From assembly GCF_041821065.1 (NCBI RefSeq), contig NZ_JBGUAX010000011.1:62001-126000 (forward strand): a DNA stretch of 64,000 bases. The letters are read 5' to 3'. The notes below the pieces were generated by a model. That model saw only the letters and a list, made by a program, of their open reading frames with translations, had not been told where the DNA came from and searched no databases. Below, piece by piece: positions 34,077-42,149 of this stretch (position 1 is its first letter; every line of letters begins with the position of its first letter). This DNA comes from Egicoccus sp. AB-alg2. GTDB lineage: Bacteria > Actinomycetota > Nitriliruptoria > Nitriliruptorales > Nitriliruptoraceae. The translations under genes were made by a program, and so were the position numbers.

Positions 34077-37000
34077 CTACGGTGTCGCCGGCCGCAGCGC
34101 GACCACCTGGCCGACGCTGACGGCCGTGGGACCGCTGGGGACGCTGGCGGTCCGGGTGCCCGTGGCACCGGCCGACGGCCGCACCTCGTCCGCGATCGAG
34201 AGGGCGAGCTTGTCGTTCCCGGAGGACTGCAGCACCTCGGCCTGCTCGATCATGCCCTCGGGCTGATCGATGGTGGTGCTGTTGCGGAAGCCGAAGAACG
34301 CGATCAGCAGCCGGTCCCCACCGGTCGTCGTGACCGACGGGGTCGCGATCGAACGGGACGCGGCGTTGGCCTGTCCACCCGCGACGTCGACCGGCTGGGC
34401 CGCGTCGACACCGCGGTAGGCGACGACGACCACGGTGGCGCTGGTGCGTGTCGACAGCGTCCAGGTGTACGACGCCGCTTCGTTGCTGGCGGCCACCCGC
34501 GAGAAGACCGCCTGACGCATGTTCGTGCCGTTGGCGTCGTTGCGCACGAGGTTCCAGCCGGAGGGGGCCGTGATGTTGGCGTTCCCGTAGACCGTCACGG
34601 CCGCGACCAGGACGTCACCCGCGGCGACCCCGCTCGGCCGCTGCACGGCGGCGGAGGTGAGGTTGCGCCCCGCGGCAGTGGACGCGCCGCGGAAGCCGAT
34701 GGCACGGCGACTGCTCGCGGTCGCGGGTGCCGATTCGAGCCCGTCGGCGTTCAGCGCCGTCACGCGGTAGTGCGACGTGCTGCCGATCGGCGCCGTCTCG
34801 TCCCGGTAGGTCGTCGACGTCTGCGGGTTCGTCGTCAGGCGCGTGTAGGGGCCGCTGGCGCTGGAGGCACGGTAGACGTGGTACCCGGTCACGCCCGAGC
34901 CACCGGTGTTCCAACCGAGGTCCACGCCGATCGAGGTGCTGGTGGCCGTCAGGGCGGTGGGGGCCGGCGGTGGCTGCGCCGGCGCGGTGACCGTCCACGT
35001 GAACGTGTCGGTGGCCGTGGCGTTGCTGGTGTCCCGCACCGTGACGGTCACGGCGTGGGTGCCGGCCGAGCCGGCCGCGAGCGTGCCCGAGATCGCGCCG
35101 GTGGCGCTGTTGATCGAGATGCCGCCGGGCAGACCGGTGGCGCTGTAGGTCAGGTCGTCACCGTCGCGGTCGGTGGCGCCGGAGGCGATCGAGACCGTGG
35201 CTCCCTCGGCGTCGCTGCGGTCGGGCAGATCCTGGCCGAACACCGGCGGGGAATTGACGACCGTGACCGTGGCCGAGGTCACGGCCGGACTTGTCGACGT
35301 GCCGTCCGAGGCCGTGACACGCACCGCGAGCGTGTCACCCTTGTCACCGTTGCCCGCAACACCCAGATCCAGCGTCCGCGACGTCGCCCCGCTCAGCGCC
35401 GTGCCGTTCCTGAGCCACTGGTAGGAGTAGGTCAGCGAACCCGACCCGCCCGACGCGGTCACCTCCGCGGTCAGCGTGCCGTCGGTCCGCGGCGACGTCG
35501 GCGTCACCGTGACCGCGTCCACGACCGGCGGGCCGGGGACGGGGCCACCGCCACCGCCCGTGGTGACCGTCCACCGGAAGGTGTCGGTGACCGCGGCAGG
35601 GTCCGACGGCGGGGCGGTGTCCGCGATCCGGAAGGTCACCAGCGACCCGACCGCGAAGTTCGCGGAGGTGTCCCACGACTCCGAGGTCTGGAACTGTCCG
35701 GTGCTGGACACCACCCGGTCGGCCACGCTGTGCCGGCGAGCCGTGCTCCGCGCCGCGAAGCCCTCCGTCCACTGGTTCGCGAAGGTGCGCGTGCCGTTCA
35801 GGCCGACCCCCGCGACCAGGAGCTGGTCGGCGTGCCGCGTGGTCGCGGTCGTGCCGGTGGACACGCTGGTACCGGACCCGGACTGGCTCACCACCCGGTC
35901 GAGCACCTCGGACTGCACGCCGTGCAGCCCTTCGTACTCGAGGATGGACAGACCCATGAACGTCTCCGTGCCGGAGACCGAGTACGTCACCGTGGCCGGC
36001 TCGTTGGCGCCGGCGACCTTGTAGAAGATCACCGACCGGCCGGCGTCGACCGCTCGGCTCCAGCCGCTCGGGACCGTCGAGGTGCGGCTGGCGCTGTGGG
36101 CGCCGAACGCCACGAGCAGGTTGCCCTGCCTGGGCTGCTGGTCGAACGCCAGCGAGTAGGACGTGCTGTTGTTCTGGTCGCCGGCCTTGCTCTGCACGAG
36201 TCGGACGCCCGTGCCCGGGCTCGGCGGCCCGGAGGTGCCACCGTCGGTCACGCTCACGGTCACGTCGTACGGGCTCGACGCCGCCGCGCCGGCCGCGATC
36301 GTGCCCGACAGACGGCCGGTGCTGGTGTCGATCGACACGCCAGCCGGCAGACCGGCCGCGCTGTAGGTCAGCGTGTCACCGTCCGCATCCGACGCCCCCG
36401 CGACGATGGACACACTCGCCCCTTCGGTATCACTGCGGTTGGGCAGATCCTGGCCGAACACCGGCGGCGAGTTGACGATGGTCACCTGAGAGGAGGTGCG
36501 CTGATCCTCGGCCTGGCCGTCGGAGACGGTCACGCGCACGGAGATCGCGTCGCCGCGGTCACCGTTGCCCGACTTGGACAGGTCGAGCCGATCGCCGGTC
36601 TCGCCCGGCAGCGCCACGCCGTTCTTGCGCCACTGGTACTCGTAGGTCAGCGGGTCACCGTCCGCATCGCTGGCCTGCACGCTGACGGTCAGGGTGTCGT
36701 CGGTTCGCGGCGCCGACTGGTCGATGGTCACCGAGGACAGCACGGGGCCGGTGTTGCCCGTCGCCCCCAGCGTGATCTCGAAGAGCTTGCCGTCGTTCTC
36801 GTTCGGGTCGGCGCCGTTGTCGACGGCCCGGTCGACGATCCAGTAGTTCATCCGGCCGGCGGCGTTGGTCGCGGGCGCCATGGTCAGGCCGGACAGGAAG
36901 GTCAGGTCCGCGATCCGCGAGGCGTCGATGATCCGCACGAGGTCGCCGGTCTTCGTGACCTCGTAGATCCGGCGTTGGCGCCGGTCACCCACCAGCAGCG

Positions 37001-38471
37001 TGTTGCGCGACGGGTCGGATCCGAGGCCTTCCACGTCCAGCGCGCCGTGACGACCGACATCGAAGTGCGTGACGATGTCGTCGCCGTCGAAGAACACCCC
37101 GTTGACCGGGTTCACGCGGTAGACGTTGGTGTTGATGCCGTCGAGGAAGAAGAGGTGCCCGGTGACCGGGTCGAACTCGGGGTCCTCGGTGTCGACGACG
37201 CCGATGGCCGCCGCGTTGAAGAACCGGACGACGTCGTCTGGGGTGCCGAAACGGCCGTCGTTGCCCGGACGGACGGAGAACACGCCCCGGGTCTGACTGG
37301 CGTCCGAGGAGACGAACAGCGTGTTGGTCGCGGCGTCGTAGCCGAGGCCGGTGGGCTCGTTGGTGAAGCCCAACGTGGTACCGGTGTCGGTCACGCCGCC
37401 GGTGCGGGTGGTGGTCCAGAGGTTCACGCCGTGGTAGCCGGCGCCGGTGACCTCGTTGACCTCGGAGTCGGCGACCATCAAACGGTCACTGCCCGGCAGG
37501 TACGTGACGCCGGAGGGGTCGGGGCTGGCCGGCGTCCACTTCGAGGTCTCGATCATGCGCACCAGTGAGGCGGTCTCCACCGGCACGTTCGCGGCCGATA
37601 CTTCGGTGAGCGTGATCTCCGTCACGCCGCCGAGGACCGTCTGACTGCCGGCGTCCGCCACGAAGAGGTTGTACGTCTCGGGGTCGTCGGAGGCATCAGA
37701 ACTGGGGGCGAACACCATCTCCTGCGGGCTCACGAGCGTGACGTCCGAGAGGTCGTAGCTCGCCTGCACCTGCCCGGACTCGTCGAGGGCGTCCAGGCGG
37801 TCGTCGTCAGGACGCAGCACGTAGAGCCGTCCGTCCTGGGGGTTGTACGCGAGCCCGGCGAGCGCGTCGCCTTCGAGCACCGGCAGGGGCGTGCGCTCGG
37901 GCGCCGCGGACGGGTCGTCGGCCGCGACCCGCACCAGGCTCGCGTCGCCGGCATCGAGGAGCAGCAGGTCGCCGCCCTCGTCGACGGTGGCGCCGGCGGC
38001 CCGGCGCAGCCCGAGCTCCGCGAGACGGTCGCTCGTCACCGTCGGGCGGGCGCGACGTAGCTGCGCCGCGTGCACCTGGACCAGCTCGCCGTCGGCGACG
38101 GCCACGAGGTTGCCGTCGTCCGGGTCGGTGGCCATCGTCGCCGGGTCCACGCCCGGCAGGGACGTGGTCCCGAGCAGATCCTCCCCCGGTGACAGCCGGA
38201 TCACGACGGTCTGCTCCTCGGCGGGCCCGGCGACCAGAACCCCTTCCTCAGGTGCCACGGCGATGCCGTGCGGCCGCGGGATGCCGAACTCCGAGGTGTA
38301 GGTCGTGCGCACGTGTCGTGCCTTCTGCGGGCCCTCCTGTGCGAGCGCCACCGACGATGGCGCGACCATGGCGGCCAGCAACGCAGCCGTCACCGCGACC
38401 GTGACAGGCATCCGCCCCCGGCGTCGTCGAAACGGTCGGGCGGTGTGGTCGTGATGCGACATCCGCGTCAT
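34077..38471 (-). CDS. Giant secreted repeat protein (propeller-like, Ig-like and FN3-type domains)
   Basis: About 1464 residues from the ATG at 38471; ATG 38462 and GTG 38489 are alternatives. A signal peptide (hydrophobic core VAVTAALLAAMVAPSSVALA) is followed by some 500 residues of repeated short blades such as TNTLFVSSDASQTRGVFSVR, suggesting a beta-propeller. Then come alternating cadherin/Ig-like domains, two nearly identical (NSPPVFGQDLP-RSD-EGA), two long beta-rich modules with SGWSRAV/SGWNLVR cores, and an FN3-like domain. No sortase or membrane anchor is visible. It heads the operon with an APS-kinase-like gene and a sulfotransferase, so a matrix or polysaccharide-binding role is likely (inference). 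Confidence 0.8.
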   Translation of the reverse strand: MTRMSHHDHTARPFRRRRGRMPVTVAVTAALLAAMVAPSSVALAQEGPQKARHVRTTYTSEFGIPRPHGIAVAPEEGVLVAGPAEEQTVVIRLSPGEDLLGTTSLPGVDPATMATDPDDGNLVAVADGELVQVHAAQLRRARPTVTSDRLAELGLRRAAGATVDEGGDLLLLDAGDASLVRVAADDPSAAPERTPLPVLEGDALAGLAYNPQDGRLYVLRPDDDRLDALDESGQVQASYDLSDVTLVSPQEMVFAPSSDASDDPETYNLFVADAGSQTVLGGVTEITLTEVSAANVPVETASLVRMIETSKWTPASPDPSGVTYLPGSDRLMVADSEVNEVTGAGYHGVNLWTTTRTGGVTDTGTTLGFTNEPTGLGYDAATNTLFVSSDASQTRGVFSVRPGNDGRFGTPDDVVRFFNAAAIGVVDTEDPEFDPVTGHLFFLDGINTNVYRVNPVNGVFFDGDDIVTHFDVGRHGALDVEGLGSDPSRNTLLVGDRRQRRIYEVTKTGDLVRIIDASRIADLTFLSGLTMAPATNAAGRMNYWIVDRAVDNGADPNENDGKLFEITLGATGNTGPVLSSVTIDQSAPRTDDTLTVSVQASDADGDPLTYEYQWRKNGVALPGETGDRLDLSKSGNGDRGDAISVRVTVSDGQAEDQRTSSQVTIVNSPPVFGQDLPNRSDTEGASVSIVAGASDADGDTLTYSAAGLPAGVSIDTSTGRLSGTIAAGAAASSPYDVTVSVTDGGTSGPPSPGTGVRLVQSKAGDQNNSTSYSLAFDQQPRQGNLLVAFGAHSASRTSTVPSGWSRAVDAGRSVIFYKVAGANEPATVTYSVSGTETFMGLSILEYEGLHGVQSEVLDRVVSQSGSGTSVSTGTTATTRHADQLLVAGVGLNGTRTFANQWTEGFAARSTARRHSVADRVVSSTGQFQTSESWDTSANFAVGSLVTFRIADTAPPSDPAAVTDTFRWTVTTGGGGGPVPGPPVVDAVTVTPTSPRTDGTLTAEVTASGGSGSLTYSYQWLRNGTALSGATSRTLDLGVAGNGDKGDTLAVRVTASDGTSTSPAVTSATVTVVNSPPVFGQDLPDRSDAEGATVSIASGATDRDGDDLTYSATGLPGGISINSATGAISGTLAAGSAGTHAVTVTVRDTSNATATDTFTWTVTAPAQPPPAPTALTATSTSIGVDLGWNTGGSGVTGYHVYRASSASGPYTRLTTNPQTSTTYRDETAPIGSTSHYRVTALNADGLESAPATASSRRAIGFRGASTAAGRNLTSAAVQRPSGVAAGDVLVAAVTVYGNANITAPSGWNLVRNDANGTNMRQAVFSRVAASNEAASYTWTLSTRTSATVVVVAYRGVDAAQPVDVAGGQANAASRSIATPSVTTTGGDRLLIAFFGFRNSTTIDQPEGMIEQAEVLQSSGNDKLALSIADEVRPSAGATGTRTASVPSGPTAVSVGQVVALRPATP
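35223..35249. repeat. Intragenic direct repeat, copy 1
   Basis: 27 bases identical to 36441-36467, inside a longer similar stretch (about 35100-35250 versus 36318-36468) coding for duplicated Ig-like domains. The identity at DNA level suggests recent duplication or gene conversion. Confidence 0.75.
36441..36467. repeat. Intragenic direct repeat, copy 2
   Basis: Partner of 35223-35249, 1218 bp away, in the same reading frame of the giant secreted protein. Confidence 0.75.
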
Positions 38472-38489
38472 CCCCAGGCTCGTCTCCAC

Positions 38490-38875
38490 CGGTTCGCGCG
38501 CGCACGCGAACCCGCAGCCCCGACGCTCTCACCACACCTCGCGGCGCGGCGCCCCCACAGGCGGACGTCGCTGCTGTGCCCGCGACGATCCGCGTCAACC
38601 CGACACCCGCACAGGGAGCACTGTCCTGCTCCCGACATTTGGGGTGCCGCCGCCTCACACGTCGGCTCCGAGCGGACCCGGATCGCGAACTCCCAGCGAA
38701 CGCTCCGCGATCGGCCGGTTTCGAGCGGTTCGCTCTGCGCCGAAGGACGCAGATTCAGCACGTCCGCCGACGTGGTCGCCTCCCCGGGCGCGGCGGAGAA
38801 TCGCGCGAGGCGTGAACAGTCACGCGTTGGTCGAGGCGGCTGCCTCGATCCCTCCGGGACAAGGGGGCACTTTCC
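38490..38875. promoter_or_regulatory. Intergenic region between two secreted-protein genes
   Basis: 386 bp with no convincing gene, between divergent starts at 38471 and 38876. It contains a perfect 7-bp inverted repeat GGGAGCA-CTGTCC-TGCTCCC (38614-38633). Bases 38614-38627 also resemble the GGGA-N6-TCCC operator pattern. AAGGGGG just before 38876 is the ribosome-binding site of the plus-strand gene. Confidence 0.4.
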
Positions 38876-39637
38876 ATGCGCACGTCATCGCGGCTCCGGC
38901 CGCTCTACCTGGGCGTCGTCGCCGGTCTGCTGGCCGCGATGCTCGCCAGCACCGCCGCCTTCGCCAGCCCGCCTCATGAAGGCAATTCGGGCGGCAACTG
39001 CGACGCGCCGTCGGAGACCGGTGCCAAGGTCGACTTCTCCGGTGTTGCCGGTGAGGCCTACGAGGAGATCGTCTCGGTCGCCGACACGAACGGCGATTCT
39101 TACGACGTCCGTGTCGTCATCCAGGGCACGAACGTCCAGTTCTACGACGCCGAGACCGGCTACCCGATCACGGTCGAGTTCTGCGTCAAGGCCAGCAACT
39201 CGAACAGCGGGACCGAGACCGGCACCGAGTACGACGTCGACTTCGAGAACAGCGGCGGCCAGTTCCCCGCGATCAGCAACGTCGTCGTGTACCTGATCCT
39301 CGAGCGCATCCCGCCGGAGGGATACCTCGGCGAGTGGTGCTCACCCGGTTACTGGCGCCAGACTCACCACCTCGGCTCGTGGGAAGCAACGGGCATCGCT
39401 CCGTCGGAGACGTACGGCAGCTACTTCGGGGCGATCTCGCTCTCGCCGAAGGCCGTCCGTGACGGGGCGAAGACCGACCCGACGCTGTGGGAGGTGCTCC
39501 AGAGCCCGCAGTGGTACGGCGGCGAGGCGTTCAACAACGTCGGCGACCTGTTGAGCGAGGTGCACCCGGACGTCGACTTCCTGGGTGAGCGCGTCGAGGA
39601 CAGCTGCCCGCTCGGCCGGAATCCTGGCACGACCTGA
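38876..39637 (+). CDS. Secreted protein with CSPGYW motif
   Basis: 253 residues. Signal peptide with hydrophobic core YLGVVAGLLAAMLASTAAFA, cleavage near ASP. The mature part is acidic and beta-rich in its first half; the second half opens with EWCSPGYWRQTHHLGSW, like the CTPGYWK/N-type motif found in many secreted actinobacterial proteins, and contains two more Cys that may form disulfides. ATG 38876 follows AAGGGGG. No enzymatic motif recognised. It is divergent from the giant repeat protein and convergent with the protease. Confidence 0.8.
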   Translation: MRTSSRLRPLYLGVVAGLLAAMLASTAAFASPPHEGNSGGNCDAPSETGAKVDFSGVAGEAYEEIVSVADTNGDSYDVRVVIQGTNVQFYDAETGYPITVEFCVKASNSNSGTETGTEYDVDFENSGGQFPAISNVVVYLILERIPPEGYLGEWCSPGYWRQTHHLGSWEATGIAPSETYGSYFGAISLSPKAVRDGAKTDPTLWEVLQSPQWYGGEAFNNVGDLLSEVHPDVDFLGERVEDSCPLGRNPGTT

Positions 39638-39650
39638 GGGTTCGACATGC

Positions 39651-39678
39651 GTGGGGCCCGGCGATCGCCGGGCCCCAC
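39651..39678. terminator. Bidirectional terminator, perfect 28-bp palindrome
   Basis: GTGGGGCCCGGCGA followed by its exact reverse complement, between the stops of convergent genes at 39637 and 39688. A long GC stem placed this way is the expected shape of a shared terminator. No long U-tract on either side. Confidence 0.7.
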
Positions 39679-39687
39679 GGCCGTTCC

Positions 39688-40998
39688 TCAGCCCTTGCCG
39701 GCGGGCTTGCCGTTCCCCTTGCCGCCGCCGGCGTCCTTGTCCTTGCCGCCGCCACCGTTGCCCTTGCCCGGCTTCGGCGCCGGATCCGTGGGCGCCGGTT
39801 CGCTGGGCGGTGGATCGGTCGGTGTCGGCACTTCACCACCCGTGCCGCCGAGCAGGGCCAACATCGCGGCGGCGTCGATCCGACCGGTCCGCACGCTGGA
39901 CAGTGGCACGGCACCATCCTCGAGCGCGCGCCGGACCTGGGCGGCCGAGGCGCCGGTCGCCAACCCGAGCCCGATCACTCCGGCCGCCGCCGGGGTCGCG
40001 GAGGACGTCCCGGAGTAGCCGACGACGCCGCCGGTCTGGGTCAGCGCCTGGTTGTTGCCGGGGGCGCTGACGTCGACCCAGGCCCCGTGGTTGGACCACG
40101 AGTACAGGGCGTCCGTGCTGGTCGTGCCGGCGACGCCGATCACCTCCGGATACGCCGCCGGGTACCGCGGCGCGTCGGACGAGTAGTTGCCGGCCGCCGC
40201 CACGACGACGACCCCGCGCTCGCTGGCGTAGCGCACGCCGTTCAGCATCGTCGCCGAGGCGTTCGGGCCGCTCATGGACAGCGAGATCACGTCCGCGCCG
40301 TTGTCGGTCGCCCAGACCATGCCCCTGGCAATGTCGGAGACGTACGCCCCCTCGGAGTCGAACACCTTCACCGGCAGGATCGTGCACTGCCAGCAGTAGC
40401 CGGCGATGCCGAGACCGTTGTTCGTCGCGGCCGCCGCGACGCTCGCGGACCGCGTGCCGTGACCGTGGTTGTCGGTCACGTTCGCGGAACCGTCCATCGC
40501 GTTGTGTCCTGACAGGACCTTGCCCTGCAGGTCCGCGCTGACGGTGACGCCGGAGTCGAGCACCGCGATGCGCACGTCCGGGGCGCCCGTCGTGACCGAC
40601 CACGCCGCCGGCGCCTGCACGTGCTTCGGGCCCCACTGGTCGCCCCACGCCGGATCGTTCGGGGTCGCCTCCGGCGTCAGCAGCTGGTCCGCTTCGACAC
40701 TCGCCACGGCAGGGTTGGTGCGCAACTTCGCCAGAGCCCGCGAAGATGCCTGTTCCGGTAGGTGCAGGACCTCGACACCCAGCCGCTCTATGGCGCCTAC
40801 CCAAGACGCGCCGACGGTCGCCCGGGCCGCAGCCTTCGCCCCCTCACCGGTTCCCGGTCGGTAGGTGACCAGGAGCCGCTCGGTCGGTTCCGGGCCCGGC
40901 GTGTGTGCCGTGGCAGCGCCCGTCGGCAGCAGGGTCGCCACCAGCAGCAGGACGACCAGGAGCGATCGTGTCCGGCGTCGGCCGGCGTTCGTGGACAT
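39688..40998 (-). CDS. Secreted subtilisin-like serine protease (S8)
   Basis: 436 residues from ATG 40998 (GAGG upstream); the frame stays open to 41253 without a better start. Signal peptide core SLLVVLLLVATLLPTGAATA, then an I9-type propeptide (RLLVTYRPGTGEGAKAAARA to VASVEADQL), then the peptidase: catalytic Asp in IAVLDSGVTV, His in NHGHGTRSAS, oxyanion Asn in AAAGNYS, Ser in GYSGTSSATPAAAG. The last 60 residues are a Pro then Gly/Lys-rich tail that could bind polyanionic polysaccharide (inference). Exported, probably matrix-associated. Confidence 0.92.
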   Translation of the reverse strand: MSTNAGRRRTRSLLVVLLLVATLLPTGAATAHTPGPEPTERLLVTYRPGTGEGAKAAARATVGASWVGAIERLGVEVLHLPEQASSRALAKLRTNPAVASVEADQLLTPEATPNDPAWGDQWGPKHVQAPAAWSVTTGAPDVRIAVLDSGVTVSADLQGKVLSGHNAMDGSANVTDNHGHGTRSASVAAAATNNGLGIAGYCWQCTILPVKVFDSEGAYVSDIARGMVWATDNGADVISLSMSGPNASATMLNGVRYASERGVVVVAAAGNYSSDAPRYPAAYPEVIGVAGTTSTDALYSWSNHGAWVDVSAPGNNQALTQTGGVVGYSGTSSATPAAAGVIGLGLATGASAAQVRRALEDGAVPLSSVRTGRIDAAAMLALLGGTGGEVPTPTDPPPSEPAPTDPAPKPGKGNGGGGKDKDAGGGKGNGKPAGKG

Positions 40999-41306
40999 GG
41001 CACACCTCGCGATGGCCGAGCCGCGATCCGTCGCGTCGGCGACGGGTCCCTCGCGGTTCGGGTCCCCACCGGGAGATCGGGCGGCGCTGGCCGCAGGTTG
41101 AGCGGCCGAACGGCCGCCGACGGCGTCCGTCGGTCCGCCGATGCCCACCACGTGCCCGGTTCGCCGGGATGTTCGCGCCAGCAACCCGGCAGCCCGGGCG
41201 CGCAACGCACGTCGTCGCCGTGATCGAATGTTGTGCATCGCCAACCGGCGCACAATCCGGTCTCCGCTGTCACGCTGCGGAGCTGCTTCGGGGGCCAGGA
41301 GTACGG
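40999..41306. promoter_or_regulatory. Divergent intergenic region, protease / Crp-family regulator
   Basis: 308 bp between starts at 40998 and 41307. No gene or strong palindrome seen. A half-site CTGTCAC (41267-41273) lies about 40 bp before the regulator start and could indicate autoregulation; this is weak. Confidence 0.3.
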
Positions 41307-42098
41307 ATGCACGCAGGGGTCGCGTCGGGCCGGTGGCGGCAGCCCGACGTCGTCGCGGCCGCCCGGGCCTCGGCGCTGCTCGGGAGCCTCTCGCGCGACG
41401 ACCTGGCGCTGGTGCTCGGGGTGGCGCAGGCGGCCGACCACGCCCGTGGCTCGCTGGTCCTGCGCGAGTCCGACGACGACGTGGTCGTGGTGCTGCGCGG
41501 TGCCGCGAAGGAGCACCGTTCCAACCTCGACGGTGTCGACGTCGTCACGGCGCTGCTCGGCCCGGGCGACACGGCCGGGCTGCCCGCCGCACTGGGCCAT
41601 CCCGGTGCGGCGCGGGTGACGACCCTGGAGCCGGCGACCCTGCTGGTGCTGCCGGGTCGGGAACTGCGACCCCTCGTCGAGGCGCATCCGGCCGTGGCGG
41701 CCGCGTGCCTCCACGCCGTCGGTGCGCAGCTCGGCGAGCTGCGCGACCGTCAGGTCAGCTTCGCCGGCACCTCGACGCGCGAGCGGTTGGTGCACCGGCT
41801 GCTGGAGCTCGCCACGCGCTGGGGACAGCAGGTCGACGACGTCGTGATGGTGCGCCTGCACCTGACGCAGGAGGAACTGGCGTCATGGGCCGGCGTGTCG
41901 CGGGAGTCGGCGGCGAAGGTCCTGGCCGACCTGCGACGCACCGGCATCGTCCACACCGGTCGCCGTGAGCTGATCGTCCGTGACCTCGCAGCCCTCGAGA
42001 CACGGCTGACGCCCCGGCGCCACTCGTCGCCCAGCGCCACCGCTCTGCTGCTCGGTCACCTCGATACCACAGCCGAGGAAACCCCCACCTCGGCCTGA
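41307..42098 (+). CDS. Crp/Fnr-family transcriptional regulator
   Basis: 263 residues; ATG 41307 has AGGAG 6 nt upstream. Residues about 20-130 form a cyclic-nucleotide-binding-like beta roll, but the phosphate-binding cassette (GE-L...RSA in cAMP-binding Crp proteins) reads GDTAGLPAALGHPGAARVTT, so cAMP binding is unlikely. The C-terminal winged helix has LTQEELASWAGVSRESAAKV, retaining the Arg-Glu of the Crp recognition helix with Lys at the third contact. This predicts GTGA-N6-TCAC-like sites, the geometry of the palindromes found upstream of the polysaccharide operons. No Fe-S cysteines. The C-terminal 25 residues are an extension. Confidence 0.85.
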   Translation: MHAGVASGRWRQPDVVAAARASALLGSLSRDDLALVLGVAQAADHARGSLVLRESDDDVVVVLRGAAKEHRSNLDGVDVVTALLGPGDTAGLPAALGHPGAARVTTLEPATLLVLPGRELRPLVEAHPAVAAACLHAVGAQLGELRDRQVSFAGTSTRERLVHRLLELATRWGQQVDDVVMVRLHLTQEELASWAGVSRESAAKVLADLRRTGIVHTGRRELIVRDLAALETRLTPRRHSSPSATALLLGHLDTTAEETPTSA

Positions 42099-42149
42099 TC
42101 CCACCGCGGCCTGATCACCTCCCGCCGACGCGACGGTGCCGGGGCGACG

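Noticed and set aside
33381-37568. Very long plus-strand open frame opposite the giant secreted protein
   Set aside because: Its translation is Arg/Gly/His/Val-rich without domains; the minus frame has a signal peptide and recognisable repeats. It is an artefact of high GC content.
38614-38633. 7-bp inverted repeat as a confirmed operator
   Set aside because: Symmetric but far (about 150-255 bp) from both starts and only a partial match to the operator family; kept as a note in the intergenic entry.
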